Shown in pieces: positions 1 to 7,809 of a DNA stretch of 14,015 bases (position 1 is its first letter; every line of letters begins with the position of its first letter). The DNA is taken from positions 1-14,015 of the forward strand of contig CAYNFM010000086.1 of NCBI GenBank assembly GCA_964396415.1. The letters are read 5' to 3'. The notes beneath the pieces are model-generated. The model saw only the letters and a program-made list of their open reading frames with translations. It searched no databases and was not told the DNA's origin. The stretch is from UBA1306 sp964396415 (GTDB taxonomy: Bacteria; Spirochaetota; Spirochaetia; Treponematales; Rectinemataceae). Both the position numbers and the translations under genes were made by a program.

Positions 1-2
1 GC

Positions 3-1562
3 CAGCGCGTTCGCGCATTGGACGACCCCTTAGTCGCCGACGTCGAGGATATCCTCATCGAATCGGGCACTGCCTTTCTTTCTTACGCGGCCCCCTATTC
101 CGATCGCGAGCTCCGCGCCGCCCTCGACCGCATAGCGCCCGACAGGCTCTCCGACGAAGGCCGAGCCAAGTACGAAGCGGCCCTCGCCTCCCTCCATCCC
201 GACCCCGGCTACCGATCGGGCGAGCTGGCCGTGAAGGCGAGAGTGGAAACCAACCTGGACGCGAACTGGCGCTCGGACGAAGGGGTACCCTGGGTCCTGG
301 GCTATCAGGAGCGCCCCTCCTTCCTCGGCCTTCCGGTCGAGGCCTGGGCGGGACGGGGCGTCTATGGATACATCGAGCCGGCATGGAGGCGCGACTACTA
401 CTCCGTCAACCTCCCCGTTTCCCAGCTGTCGGTCCCGAACTACGCGACCGTCCCGATCGATGTTTTCGGCACCGACCTCAACTTCCCCTTCCGCGCCTTC
501 GGCTCCTTAGGCGGGGATTTCTGGGGCTTCCGCATAGGCCGCGACAAGCTGTCCCTCGGCAGCATGGGCGAGGACAACCTCGTCGTATCCTCGAAGACCG
601 AGTGGTACGATTACGCGCGCCTCACCCTCTTCTTTCCCGACTTCCAGTACTCGGCCTACATGGTCCAGCTCGATCCCTTACGCAACCTCTACATGCACCG
701 GGGGGATTTCCTTCTCTTCGACAGGCTCTCGATAGGCCTCACCGAGGGCGTCCTCGTCGCCGGCTCCGCGCCCGAGCTTCGATTCTTCAATCCCCTCATG
801 ATCTTCCACGACTACGAGGCCTGGAACGACGAGACCATCGCCGCCGGCGATACGACGACGGGGGGAGCAGCCACGACGACGGCGACCTCCGGGGTCGGGT
901 CCATGCTCGGCGTCGAGCTGAATTACAATCCCGTCCGCTACCTGAGCCTGGTCGCCCAGTATCAGTTCAATGCCGGTCAAGATCCGATAAAATTGATCTT
1001 CTGGCCCGGCGTGACGAGCACCATACCCAACTCCTCGGCCTTTCTCCTGGGCGCCAAGCTCCGCGCCCCCTATCGGGGAGGCTACATCAAGGGCCAGCTC
1101 TACGGGGTATATACCGAGCCCTTCGACATGATCCTTTCCAACGACTCCATCAGCTATATCTATTCCAGGCCTTCCAACTCCGACTACTCGAGCGCCCCTA
1201 TCCAGGAATGGATCGGCTTCCCCGATGGCCCCGACTGCATCCTCGTCTCGGGGAGCTTGGGCTACGAGACCGCCTATCGGGCGAGCCTCGAGCTCTCCGC
1301 CTCTTATGAATGGAAGGGAGGCATCGATAACGGAAACTTCGCCACCTCCTACGGCTGGAGCCTGGCCAACGCGATGCTGGGCACTCCCTCGGGCGTAGTG
1401 CAAGGAAGGTTCCGGGTAGGAGTCGACGCGGCCCTCCCTTTATCGGAGCGCTGGAAGGCTTCCTCGGCTGTCTATTACAGCTATTTCACCAACACGAACA
1501 ATGTACAGGGGGCTGTAGACCAATCGGTCGAGTTCATGGCGGGGATAGCCTATTCGCTGTAG
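3..1562 (+). CDS. Wzi-like outer-membrane beta-barrel protein (5' end outside window)
   Basis: Probably an outer-membrane beta-barrel of the capsule-assembly Wzi type, which binds or organises exported polysaccharide at the cell surface. The frame is open to the left edge with no stop, and no signal peptide is visible. The first in-frame start-like codon (TTG at 18) falls just before a helical region (LDDPLVADVEDILIESG) that in Wzi-like proteins follows the signal peptide, so the true start lies outside the window. From about residue 70 (counted from the TTG) alternating polar/aromatic stretches suggest beta-strands. The segment FRIGRDKLSLGSMGEDNL (about 171-188), followed by YMHRGDF and ELRFFNPLMIFHD, resembles the Wzi core pattern of an inner-barrel Gly/Arg strand and an NP-hydrophobic motif. 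The C-terminus ends in a barrel-like strand (GIAYSL). A Thr/Gly/Ala-rich insert near residues 279-292 looks like a surface loop. The next gene follows after 60 bases on the same strand and is also Wzi-like. The barrel assignment is fairly secure; Wzi membership is an inference. Confidence 0.65.
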   Translation, partial: QRVRALDDPLVADVEDILIESGTAFLSYAAPYSDRELRAALDRIAPDRLSDEGRAKYEAALASLHPDPGYRSGELAVKARVETNLDANWRSDEGVPWVLGYQERPSFLGLPVEAWAGRGVYGYIEPAWRRDYYSVNLPVSQLSVPNYATVPIDVFGTDLNFPFRAFGSLGGDFWGFRIGRDKLSLGSMGEDNLVVSSKTEWYDYARLTLFFPDFQYSAYMVQLDPLRNLYMHRGDFLLFDRLSIGLTEGVLVAGSAPELRFFNPLMIFHDYEAWNDETIAAGDTTTGGAATTTATSGVGSMLGVELNYNPVRYLSLVAQYQFNAGQDPIKLIFWPGVTSTIPNSSAFLLGAKLRAPYRGGYIKGQLYGVYTEPFDMILSNDSISYIYSRPSNSDYSSAPIQEWIGFPDGPDCILVSGSLGYETAYRASLELSASYEWKGGIDNGNFATSYGWSLANAMLGTPSGVVQGRFRVGVDAALPLSERWKASSAVYYSYFTNTNNVQGAVDQSVEFMAGIAYSL

Positions 1563-1608
1563 CTCATAAAAACCAAAAGGCGCCATACACTGATAGGACT
1601 AAAAGCCT

Positions 1609-1614
1609 GGGAGG
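1609..1614 (+). promoter_or_regulatory. Shine-Dalgarno for the second Wzi-type gene
   Basis: GGGAGG lies 8 bases before the ATG at 1623 and supports that start. The 60-base spacer after the upstream gene (1563-1622) shows no clear promoter, so co-transcription of the two barrel genes is likely but not shown. Confidence 0.7.
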
Positions 1615-1622
1615 CCTCGGCA

Positions 1623-3200
1623 ATGCAAAGAAAATCATCCGGAATCGGAAAATCCATTCTTTCCCTGGTAATTTTCATGATCTCCGCTCTATCTTTCGCT
1701 CAGACCCTCCCTTCCCCGGAAGATCCGCTGTGGCGTTACCAGGCCTGGATGGAGACTGCCGGACTCGCCAAGCCCAAGAACCTCATGTTCCAGGACTCGG
1801 GGCCTCGGGCCGCGGAGGACAACGGGCCCTGGAAACTGGAAGATGCGAAGCCTGCTCGGGAAGCTACCCCAGCCTGGCGAATGATGCCGTCGGAAGTCGG
1901 CGTCTATTACAATTCCAACACGCCTTCCGGTATGAATGCCGGCGGCATTTGGAAAGGCGTCGGCTTTACGAGCTGGGCGTGTACGGGAGTCGAAGCCTCG
2001 TGGGGCCCTTTTTCAGGTACTTTTGAGTTGCAAGACTGGGCTTCTCAGAATGCATCTTTTGTATTAGGGCCGTCCGCCAATTCCCAGCAACCGCTCATGG
2101 GCCTCGACGGAGGCAATATCGATACTCCGCAAAGATTCGGGTATGTGCCGTTTAATGTATTGGACATAGCGAACTCTCAGATCAGATTTACATGGAATCC
2201 GCTTTATATCTCTTTCGGGAATGAGAATCTCTGGGTCGGTCCGGCCATGTTCAATCCCCTTCTCTTGAGCTCTAATGCGGCAGGCTTTCCCCACGGCCTT
2301 TTAGGGCTTCAGAATTGCGCTACACCCATCGGCAACGTCGAGGCGCAACTGCTTTATGGTCAGCTCGCGGATTCCCAATATTGGCCGAATCCGACCGAAC
2401 GGTTCTTTGGCGGGCTCTTCCTAGCCTATCAACCGGTCTTTTTCCCTCAATTGACCCTCGGGGCCGAGCGTACGGTCTTTTCCTATTGGGATGCCCTGTC
2501 GCCTGCTGTTTTCGCCATACCCTTATGGCCGGGCACTGGGCCGAGCAGCGGGGCTGGCACGAGCCATCAGCACATATCGCTGACCTGGCGGCTGCTCTTC
2601 CCGGAAGTCGGGTTTGAATTCTACGGTGAGTACGGCAAGAACGACTTCAGCTACCCCCCGTACCTGTATTTTTTGAATCCGGAGCACGAGTCGGCCTACA
2701 TGCTTGGCTTGAAAAAGACCTTCCCGCTTCCTGATTCCAAGCTCCTTGGCGTCGGCTTCGAAATGGTCGACTTGACCCAAAGCATCGAAAGCCTGATCAA
2801 TCTCAATGGCGACAACGTGGGAGGCGACTTTTACAGCCACTGGGCTATTTTAGAAGGTTATACCAACAATGGCATGATTTTAGGAGCAGGCGCGGGAAAC
2901 GGTTCGGAAATGGAAGTGCTATACGCCGATCTTTATTTCCCCAAAGGTCATTTCGGTCTCGAACTATCCAGACTTCTTCCCTTGGCTTCCCATTTATATT
3001 GGGACGTCAATATCCGACCCGGTAACGAGCTTTCAACGGACGCGATTTTCCAGTTGAAACTTTTGAGTGATTATTGCATTCGCGACTGGTTTTTAACATT
3101 CTTCGTAGCCGAGTCCTACGAAGTAAATCGTTATTTTAGTCAAGATAATAACTCATGGAACTTTTCCTTGCAGTTTTCAATCAAATATCTTTTCCGGTAA
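1623..3200 (+). CDS. Capsule assembly Wzi family protein
   Basis: Predicted outer-membrane barrel that anchors or organises capsule polysaccharide on the surface. The 525-residue protein begins with a Sec signal peptide: basic start (MQRKSSGIGKS), hydrophobic core at about 11-24, and a likely cut after SFA (about residue 26) before Gln. The mature start, PLWRYQAWMETAGL (about 35-48), is the short helical region typical of Wzi proteins. The core SFGNENLWVGPAMFNPLLLS (197-216), followed by SNAAGFPH, matches the Wzi pattern 'GR..LWWGPG...LLLSNNAPGFP'. A later YTNNGMILGAGAGNGSE segment matches the family's 'YxxxGxxLGxxxG' region. The last strand ends in SIKYLFR. A good Shine-Dalgarno fixes the ATG. 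The 3' third is much poorer in GC than the rest of the window (17 of 60 bases at 3121-3180), hinting at a different history from its neighbours. It converges on the polysaccharide operon, which fits a capsule role. Confidence 0.85.
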   Translation: MQRKSSGIGKSILSLVIFMISALSFAQTLPSPEDPLWRYQAWMETAGLAKPKNLMFQDSGPRAAEDNGPWKLEDAKPAREATPAWRMMPSEVGVYYNSNTPSGMNAGGIWKGVGFTSWACTGVEASWGPFSGTFELQDWASQNASFVLGPSANSQQPLMGLDGGNIDTPQRFGYVPFNVLDIANSQIRFTWNPLYISFGNENLWVGPAMFNPLLLSSNAAGFPHGLLGLQNCATPIGNVEAQLLYGQLADSQYWPNPTERFFGGLFLAYQPVFFPQLTLGAERTVFSYWDALSPAVFAIPLWPGTGPSSGAGTSHQHISLTWRLLFPEVGFEFYGEYGKNDFSYPPYLYFLNPEHESAYMLGLKKTFPLPDSKLLGVGFEMVDLTQSIESLINLNGDNVGGDFYSHWAILEGYTNNGMILGAGAGNGSEMEVLYADLYFPKGHFGLELSRLLPLASHLYWDVNIRPGNELSTDAIFQLKLLSDYCIRDWFLTFFVAESYEVNRYFSQDNNSWNFSLQFSIKYLFR

Positions 3201-3374
3201 ATCGACGCCTGTTAATCGTATCTAGGAAAATCGAACCTCTTTTTTCATTAATACTGAGAATTCCATAGCTTCGCGTTCCTTCATCCACTTGATGAGGTTC
3301 TGCAAAACAGCGGCACGACGATTTTCGTGGCTTCATGCGATATGGAGAGGACTTTTGGCTTCACTTAGACACCA
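3201..3374. other. Convergent intergenic spacer, AT-richer, no clear terminator
   Basis: Spacer between the ends of the Wzi-type gene and the minus-strand operon. A terminator for both directions would be expected here, but I see only weak pairing: a 5-bp stem CACGA (3314-3318) / TCGTG (3325-3329), and a distant 7-bp inverted repeat gaacctc (3233-3239) / gaggttc (3294-3300) with a 54-base loop. Neither has the G+C stem and T-run of an intrinsic terminator. On the minus strand, 3225-3332 is open for 36 codons in the frame of the GT32 gene but has no initiation signal. Confidence 0.6.
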
Positions 3375-4136
3375 TCATTTCTTGGTCACGGAAGTATTCG
3401 AAAACGAGGAAAAGCGCGGGGACAGGGCATAGCGCGCGTCGGAATCATCCAGCTTATACAGGCCATGGCCCTTGAAGTCTATTCCGCATTGCGCCGGGCG
3501 CCTGTCCGCTTTATCGGCCCACATCCANNNNNNNNNNNNNNNNNNNNNNNNNNNNNNNNNNNNNNNNNNNNNNNNNNNNNNNNNNNNNNNNNNNNNNNNN
3601 NNNNNNNNNNNNNNNNNNNNNNNNNNNGCATACTTGCCCAGCTCGAGATTGTCCGCCCATTTATTGCCCTCGAACGAGAGCATCTCAGAGGGATTTTCGC
3701 TCAACAGTTCCCGGAAAGGAATCGACAGGGCGCTGTCGATGTCGCAATAGATGCCGCCTTCGCGAAAAAGGACGCAATAGCGCCAGATATCGGCCCGCAT
3801 GGCCGGAACCCAGATAGCCTTGTACACGTCGAGGATCGGATGGCCGGCATAATTCCCGGTCATGTAATCGTCCATCGCTTGGTCGTCGAAAAAGGAAAAG
3901 CCGTAGTCGGGATTGAGCTTCCTGAATCGCTTGACCCCTAGCGCGTGGAGGGAGGGCAGTCTCGGTATTTTCCATGTTTGATAGACGACATTGGGGATTC
4001 TAGTGCCCTTGGGCGCCGCCTGAGTATATAGCCGCGATATGTCCGACTCCTTGGGCATTATCAATCGGTAAAATCTCCTCCCGACGCCGCGGGCGATCCT
4101 GCGCGACTGCTTTCCGACTGTCGAGGTTATTTTCAA
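3375..4136 (-). CDS. GT32-family glycosyltransferase, interrupted by assembly gap
   Basis: Sugar transferase of the GT32 type (capsular polysaccharide/OCH1-like, DXD-containing), likely adding a residue to the lipid-linked repeat unit on the cytoplasmic face. Family hallmarks are visible: IPNVVYQTWK (47-56), LNPDYGFSFFDD (74-85), then RADIWRY (114-120) and GGIYCDID (127-134), the latter carrying the nucleotide-sugar/metal-binding DXD. No signal peptide; the N-terminal 25 residues are basic. The start is TTG at 4136, overlapping the upstream stop as TTGA; a GGGAGG 6 bases upstream supports it over the internal ATG at residue 27. One hundred Ns cover what would be residues about 170-203. The 49 residues after the gap are in the only frame left open there, but the gap length is unknown, so the C-terminus, total length and even whether both parts are one gene are uncertain. 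It is the last gene of the operon. Confidence 0.75.
   Translation of the reverse strand: MKITSTVGKQSRRIARGVGRRFYRLIMPKESDISRLYTQAAPKGTRIPNVVYQTWKIPRLPSLHALGVKRFRKLNPDYGFSFFDDQAMDDYMTGNYAGHPILDVYKAIWVPAMRADIWRYCVLFREGGIYCDIDSALSIPFRELLSENPSEMLSFEGNKWADNLELGKYXXXXXXXXXXXXXXXXXXXXXXXXXXXXXXXXXXWMWADKADRRPAQCGIDFKGHGLYKLDDSDARYALSPRFSSFSNTSVTKK
3528..3627. other. Assembly gap (100 N)
   Basis: Exactly 100 consecutive Ns, the conventional placeholder for a scaffold gap of unknown size. It lies inside the GT32 reading frame, so the apparent continuity of that frame across the gap is not evidence of an intact gene. Confidence 0.98.
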
Positions 4137-5101
4137 ATCGTGCCTCCCGTGAAATGCGAGCCGTCTCGATGGATCGCCCGGAAGTAGGCGATCGTGCTCA
4201 AGAGTCCTTCCTCGAGCTCCACCTTGGGCTCCCAGCCCAAATGCCTTACAGCGAGGGAGATATCGGGCTTGCGGAGCTTGGGATCGTCGCTCGGGAGCGG
4301 ACGGAAGACGATCTCCGAATCGGAAGAGGTTAAATCCCTCACCTTTTCAGCCAGCTCGACGATCGTGAACTCGCGGGGGTTGCCCAGGTTTATCGGGCCG
4401 CGAATTCCCTCCTCCGAATTCATCATCTTCGTCATGCCCTCGACCAGGTCGTCGACGTAGCAGAAGGATCTGGTCTGCGATCCGTCTCCGTAGATCGTCA
4501 GCGGTCGGCCCTTCAGGGCCTGGACGATGAAATTGCTTACCACCCGCCCGTCCTCCGGATCCATCGACGGGCCGTAGGTGTTGAATATCCGGATGACCTT
4601 GATTTTCGTGGAATGAGCCCGCCAATGATCGAAGCAAAGGGTCTCGGCTCCCCGCTTGCCCTCGTCGTAGCAGGACCTGAGGCCTATGGGATTGACGTTT
4701 CCCCAATAGGCTTCCGTTTGGGGATGCACGAGGGGATCGCCGTAGACTTCGCTCGTGGAAGCCTGGAGGATGGTGGCTCCCTTCCTCGCCGCCAATTCCA
4801 GCATATTGAACGCGCCCCAGACGCTCGTGCGAAAGGTCCGTATCGGATCGGCCTGATAGGCCGGGGGAGAGGCGGGACAGGCCAGGTTGTAGATCTGGCC
4901 GACTTCGAGGTCCACTCCCTCGACCACGTCCCCCTTGACGAAGGTGAACTTAGGCTCTTTCCTGAGCCCCGCTATATTGGCTTCCGAGCCGGTGGACAGA
5001 TCGTCCAGGCAGACGACCTCCCGCCCCTCGCGCAACAGCCTCCTGCAGAGATGGGAGCCGACGAAGCCTGCCCCTCCGGTTACGAGCACTCTATCGGCCA
5101 C
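4133..5101 (-). CDS. uxs: UDP-glucuronate decarboxylase (UDP-xylose synthase)
   Basis: Converts UDP-glucuronate to UDP-xylose with enzyme-bound NAD+, through oxidation at C4, decarboxylation and reduction. It is a 322-residue cytosolic short-chain dehydrogenase/reductase of the extended type. Visible features are the Rossmann motif GGAGFVG (9-15), the UXS-specific ACPASPPAYQADPI (74-87), STSEVYGDP (115-123), the catalytic pair Tyr145/Lys149 in CYDEGKR, and RIFNTYGP (171-178) followed by DGRVVSNFI and QTRSFCYVDD (209-218). These blocks separate UXS from the related epimerases and dTDP-glucose dehydratases. The start is GTG at 5101 with AAGGA about 9 bases upstream. It overlaps the end of the UDP-glucose dehydrogenase gene by 11 bases, so the enzyme and the maker of its substrate are translationally linked. 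The product would let the polymer carry xylose. Confidence 0.95.
   Translation of the reverse strand: MADRVLVTGGAGFVGSHLCRRLLREGREVVCLDDLSTGSEANIAGLRKEPKFTFVKGDVVEGVDLEVGQIYNLACPASPPAYQADPIRTFRTSVWGAFNMLELAARKGATILQASTSEVYGDPLVHPQTEAYWGNVNPIGLRSCYDEGKRGAETLCFDHWRAHSTKIKVIRIFNTYGPSMDPEDGRVVSNFIVQALKGRPLTIYGDGSQTRSFCYVDDLVEGMTKMMNSEEGIRGPINLGNPREFTIVELAEKVRDLTSSDSEIVFRPLPSDDPKLRKPDISLAVRHLGWEPKVELEEGLLSTIAYFRAIHRDGSHFTGGTI
4143..4148 (-). promoter_or_regulatory. Shine-Dalgarno supporting the TTG start of the GT32 gene
   Basis: Read on the minus strand this is GGGAGG, 6 bases before the TTG at 4136. It lies inside the 3' end of the UXS gene and makes the rare TTG start credible. Confidence 0.7.
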
Positions 5102-6434
5102 GCGGGACGTTCCTTCCGACGCAGAAATACTCGAATCCCATTCCCGCGAGGGCCGCCGGATCGTACTGATTCCGGCCGTCGAAGATGACGGGACTCTTCA
5201 TGAGTCTCCTCATCTCGTCGAAATCGGGTTGCCTGAATTCCTTCCATTCCGTCGCCAGGACGAGGGCGTCGACGCCCTTCAGCGCGTCGTACATGTCCTC
5301 GCAATAGCCTACCCTGTCGCCCGCATCGCGGAGCGCCTTCGCCGCGCCTTCCATGGCCACCGGATCGTGGACGCGTATCAGGGCTCCGCGGGCCAGGAGC
5401 TTCCCGATCAGGACGAGGGAGGGGGATTCCCGCAGGTCGTCCGTCTGCGGCTTGAAGGACAGGCCCCAGACCCCGAAAAGCCTCCCGGAAAGGTCGGCGC
5501 CGAATTTCCTCTCGATCAAGGTATTGATATAGGTCTTCTGCCTCTCGTTGACGGCGTCGACCGCCTTCATCATCTCCATCTCGACCCTGTTCCGCCTGCC
5601 GGCGACGACGAGCTCCTTGACGTCCTTGGGGAAGCAGGACCCGCCATAGCCCAGACCCGCGTACAGGAAGGGCATCCCGATCCTGCGGTCCGTCCCGATG
5701 CCGATCCGTATATGGTTTATGTCCGCCCCGACGGCGTCGCAGAGCCCCGCCATCTCGTTCATGAAGCTGATCCGCGCCGCGAGCATCGCGTTGGCCGCGT
5801 ACTTCGTCAGCTCGGCCGACCTCACGTCCATCAGCAGGACGGGATTCTGGTTGCGGACGAAGGGCTCGTAGAGATCCTTCATCAGCTCGGCGGCATGCGC
5901 GTTCTCGGCTCCCACGATGACCCGGTCGGGCCGCATGAAGTCCTCGATCGCGACTCCCTCCTTCAGGAACTCGGGATTGGACACGACGTCGAACTCGAGG
6001 CCAGAGAGGCCCCTCCGGGCCAATCCCTCCTCGATCGCCTTCCTAACGAGGTCGGCGGTCCCGACGGGGACCGTGGATTTGTCGATTATCACCTTGTAGC
6101 CCGCGATGGAGTCCCCGATCTCCCTCGCCGCGGCCATCACGTAGCGAAGGTCGGCGGAGCCGTCCTCCGATACCGGAGTCCCGACGGCGATGAAGCAGAA
6201 GAGGGCGGTCTCGAGCGCGTCGGGAAGGCAAGTCGTAAACGCGAGCCGTCCCGCCTTCGCGTTGCTCCTGACCATGGTATCGAGGCCCGGCTCGAAGATG
6301 GGGATTATGCCTTCCCGCAGCCTCCGGATCTTCTCGGCGTCGTTGTCGACGCAGGTGACCGTGTTGCCCATCTCCGCGAAGCAGGTCCCGGTGACCAGGC
6401 CGACGTAGCCCGTGCCGACGACGGCTATCCTCAT
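5091..6434 (-). CDS. ugd: UDP-glucose 6-dehydrogenase
   Basis: Oxidises UDP-glucose twice, using 2 NAD+, to UDP-glucuronate, the substrate of the next gene's product. The 447-residue length is typical of bacterial Ugd. Visible features are the NAD-binding motif GTGYVG (7-12), IPIFEPGL (44-51), STVPVGT (120-126), NPEFLKEG (153-160), the catalytic lysine region LTKYAANA (209-216), and the catalytic cysteine Cys267 in GYGGSCFPKD (262-271). The C-terminal UDP-binding part includes WGLSFKPQTDDLRESPS. The start is ATG with AGGAGG 6 bases upstream; that Shine-Dalgarno overlaps the stop codon of the preceding phosphoglycosyltransferase gene, so the two are likely coupled. Glucuronate itself could also be a polymer component, since no epimerase for it is seen here. 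Confidence 0.97.
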   Translation of the reverse strand: MRIAVVGTGYVGLVTGTCFAEMGNTVTCVDNDAEKIRRLREGIIPIFEPGLDTMVRSNAKAGRLAFTTCLPDALETALFCFIAVGTPVSEDGSADLRYVMAAAREIGDSIAGYKVIIDKSTVPVGTADLVRKAIEEGLARRGLSGLEFDVVSNPEFLKEGVAIEDFMRPDRVIVGAENAHAAELMKDLYEPFVRNQNPVLLMDVRSAELTKYAANAMLAARISFMNEMAGLCDAVGADINHIRIGIGTDRRIGMPFLYAGLGYGGSCFPKDVKELVVAGRRNRVEMEMMKAVDAVNERQKTYINTLIERKFGADLSGRLFGVWGLSFKPQTDDLRESPSLVLIGKLLARGALIRVHDPVAMEGAAKALRDAGDRVGYCEDMYDALKGVDALVLATEWKEFRQPDFDEMRRLMKSPVIFDGRNQYDPAALAGMGFEYFCVGRNVPRGR

Positions 6435-6440
6435 GCGCTT

Positions 6441-6446
6441 CCTCCT
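6441..6446 (-). promoter_or_regulatory. Shine-Dalgarno of ugd, overlapping the upstream stop codon
   Basis: AGGAGG on the minus strand, 6 bases from the ATG at 6434. The TAG of the upstream gene (6447-6445) shares bases with it, so ribosomes finishing the upstream gene sit directly on this site. Confidence 0.75.
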
Positions 6447-7809
6447 AGCGACCGGAGCGCGCGAAGACGGTCGCTATCGTCTTGGCGGCTATCGAGACGT
6501 CGAACATCAAGGACAGGTTCTTGATGTAGTAGAGATCGAACTGCAGCTTCTTGTAGGTGTCCTCGACCGAGGGCGAATGGTACTCGCCCGACACCTGGTC
6601 CCATCCGGTGATGCCGGGCTTCACGAGGAGCCTCTGCCGGTAATAGGGCACATGGCGCTCGAGGTCTTGCGCGATCTCGGGCCGCTCGGGCCTCGGGCCA
6701 ATGAAGCTCATCTCCCCCCGCAAAATGTTGTAGAACTGCGGGACCTCGTCGAGCCTGGTCCTGCGGAGGAAATTCCCCACGGGAGTGATGCGGGGATCGT
6801 TCCGGCCCGTGGGGGAGAAATCGTTGCGGTCGCTGCGCATGGTCCGGAACTTCACGATCGAGAAGGCCCGGCCGCCCTTGCCCAGGCGGGTCTGGATGAA
6901 GAAGACGGGCCCCCTGCTGGTCAGCTTCACGGCTATCGCGACGAGGAGGAGGATGGGCGAGAGGGCCGCGAGCCCGAGGGCGGCGAGACAGATATCGATC
7001 GCGCGCTTCGCGCCCTCGTAGGGCTTTTTCGCGTGCAGGTCGATGTTCTCGAGGAACCAGAAATCGCTGATCGTCCCTATCGGTATCTTCCTCAGGCGAT
7101 ATTCGTAGAACCTGTCCAGGCGCATGAAGCGCAGCTCGGGACCCATGAGGCTCAGGAGGGCCATGCGCGTCTGCTCGCTCAGGGCCCTCTCGTCCGATAT
7201 GACCACGAGGCTGATGTCCAGGCTCGACGCCATCCAGACGAAGGACTCGGCGTCGCGAAACTCGCGAAGGCCCTCGATGGGCGGAGGAGAGCCCCCTTCG
7301 TCGTAGAAGGCCACGGTTTCGTAGCCGTTGGGATGGGCTCGGATGTCGGTCACCAGATCCTTCAGGGCCGGATCGCTTCCTACGAAGGCGATCTTCATAT
7401 TGGAATTCAGCCGGCGCGCGACGCGGGAATAGGCGGCCCGCCAGATCCAGACGAAGAAAGCCGTCATGATGGCGTCGAGGGCGAGGACCGTCTTGGGACC
7501 TATGGGGGCATCGCGGACGAGGTAGAAATAGAGGGCGCCCACCAGGGAGTCGACCAGGGAGGTCCAGATGATCTTGCCCAGGAACCTCGCGTCGTCGAAG
7601 TCCGCCTGCAGGTCGTAGAAGCCCGCCACGTAGTAGATGCCGAGCAGCACCGCGAAGATGAGGGCGAAGTAGCGCGCGTGGACCCCGAAGGTAGCCACGG
7701 CTTCCCCGAGTCCCCTGCGGAGCCACAGCGTGGCGAAGAGGGCGACGAAGAGGACGAGGATGTCGATGAAGAAAAGAAAGTATTGCCTGGCGCGCTGGGA
7801 GGTCTTCAT
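6445..7809 (-). CDS. Polyprenyl-phosphate sugar phosphotransferase (WbaP/WcaJ type)
   Basis: Initiating enzyme of repeat-unit synthesis: it moves a sugar-1-phosphate from a UDP-sugar to undecaprenyl phosphate in the inner membrane. The 454 residues hold four N-terminal hydrophobic segments (about 9-28, 46-64, 80-97, 107-126), a soluble CoA-binding-like Rossmann domain (about 137-245, starting MKIAFVGSD), and then the bacterial sugar-transferase domain. That domain has a re-entrant hydrophobic helix (about 270-296), FIQTRLGKGG (304-313), IVKFRTMRSD (318-327), the catalytic Asp354-Glu355 in RTRLDEVPQFYNILRGEMSF and IGPRPE. It ends with KPGITGWDQVSGEY (397-410). The start is taken at 7809, where ATGA overlaps the upstream stop; a longer in-frame extension to 8025 reads as shadow of the GT25 gene. 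Whether it uses UDP-glucose, UDP-galactose or another sugar cannot be read from the sequence. Confidence 0.95.
   Translation of the reverse strand: MKTSQRARQYFLFFIDILVLFVALFATLWLRRGLGEAVATFGVHARYFALIFAVLLGIYYVAGFYDLQADFDDARFLGKIIWTSLVDSLVGALYFYLVRDAPIGPKTVLALDAIMTAFFVWIWRAAYSRVARRLNSNMKIAFVGSDPALKDLVTDIRAHPNGYETVAFYDEGGSPPPIEGLREFRDAESFVWMASSLDISLVVISDERALSEQTRMALLSLMGPELRFMRLDRFYEYRLRKIPIGTISDFWFLENIDLHAKKPYEGAKRAIDICLAALGLAALSPILLLVAIAVKLTSRGPVFFIQTRLGKGGRAFSIVKFRTMRSDRNDFSPTGRNDPRITPVGNFLRRTRLDEVPQFYNILRGEMSFIGPRPERPEIAQDLERHVPYYRQRLLVKPGITGWDQVSGEYHSPSVEDTYKKLQFDLYYIKNLSLMFDVSIAAKTIATVFARSGR

Noticed and set aside
18..20. TTG as true start of the first barrel gene
   Set aside because: The frame is open to the window edge and the protein would lack a signal peptide, which an outer-membrane barrel needs.
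383..1309. Second + strand open frame inside the first barrel gene
   Set aside because: Arg/Leu/Pro-rich with no motif; the barrel frame shows clear beta-strand alternation and a barrel C-terminus.
3314..3329. Stem CACGA/TCGTG as operon terminator
   Set aside because: Only five base pairs, with no T-run following on either strand.
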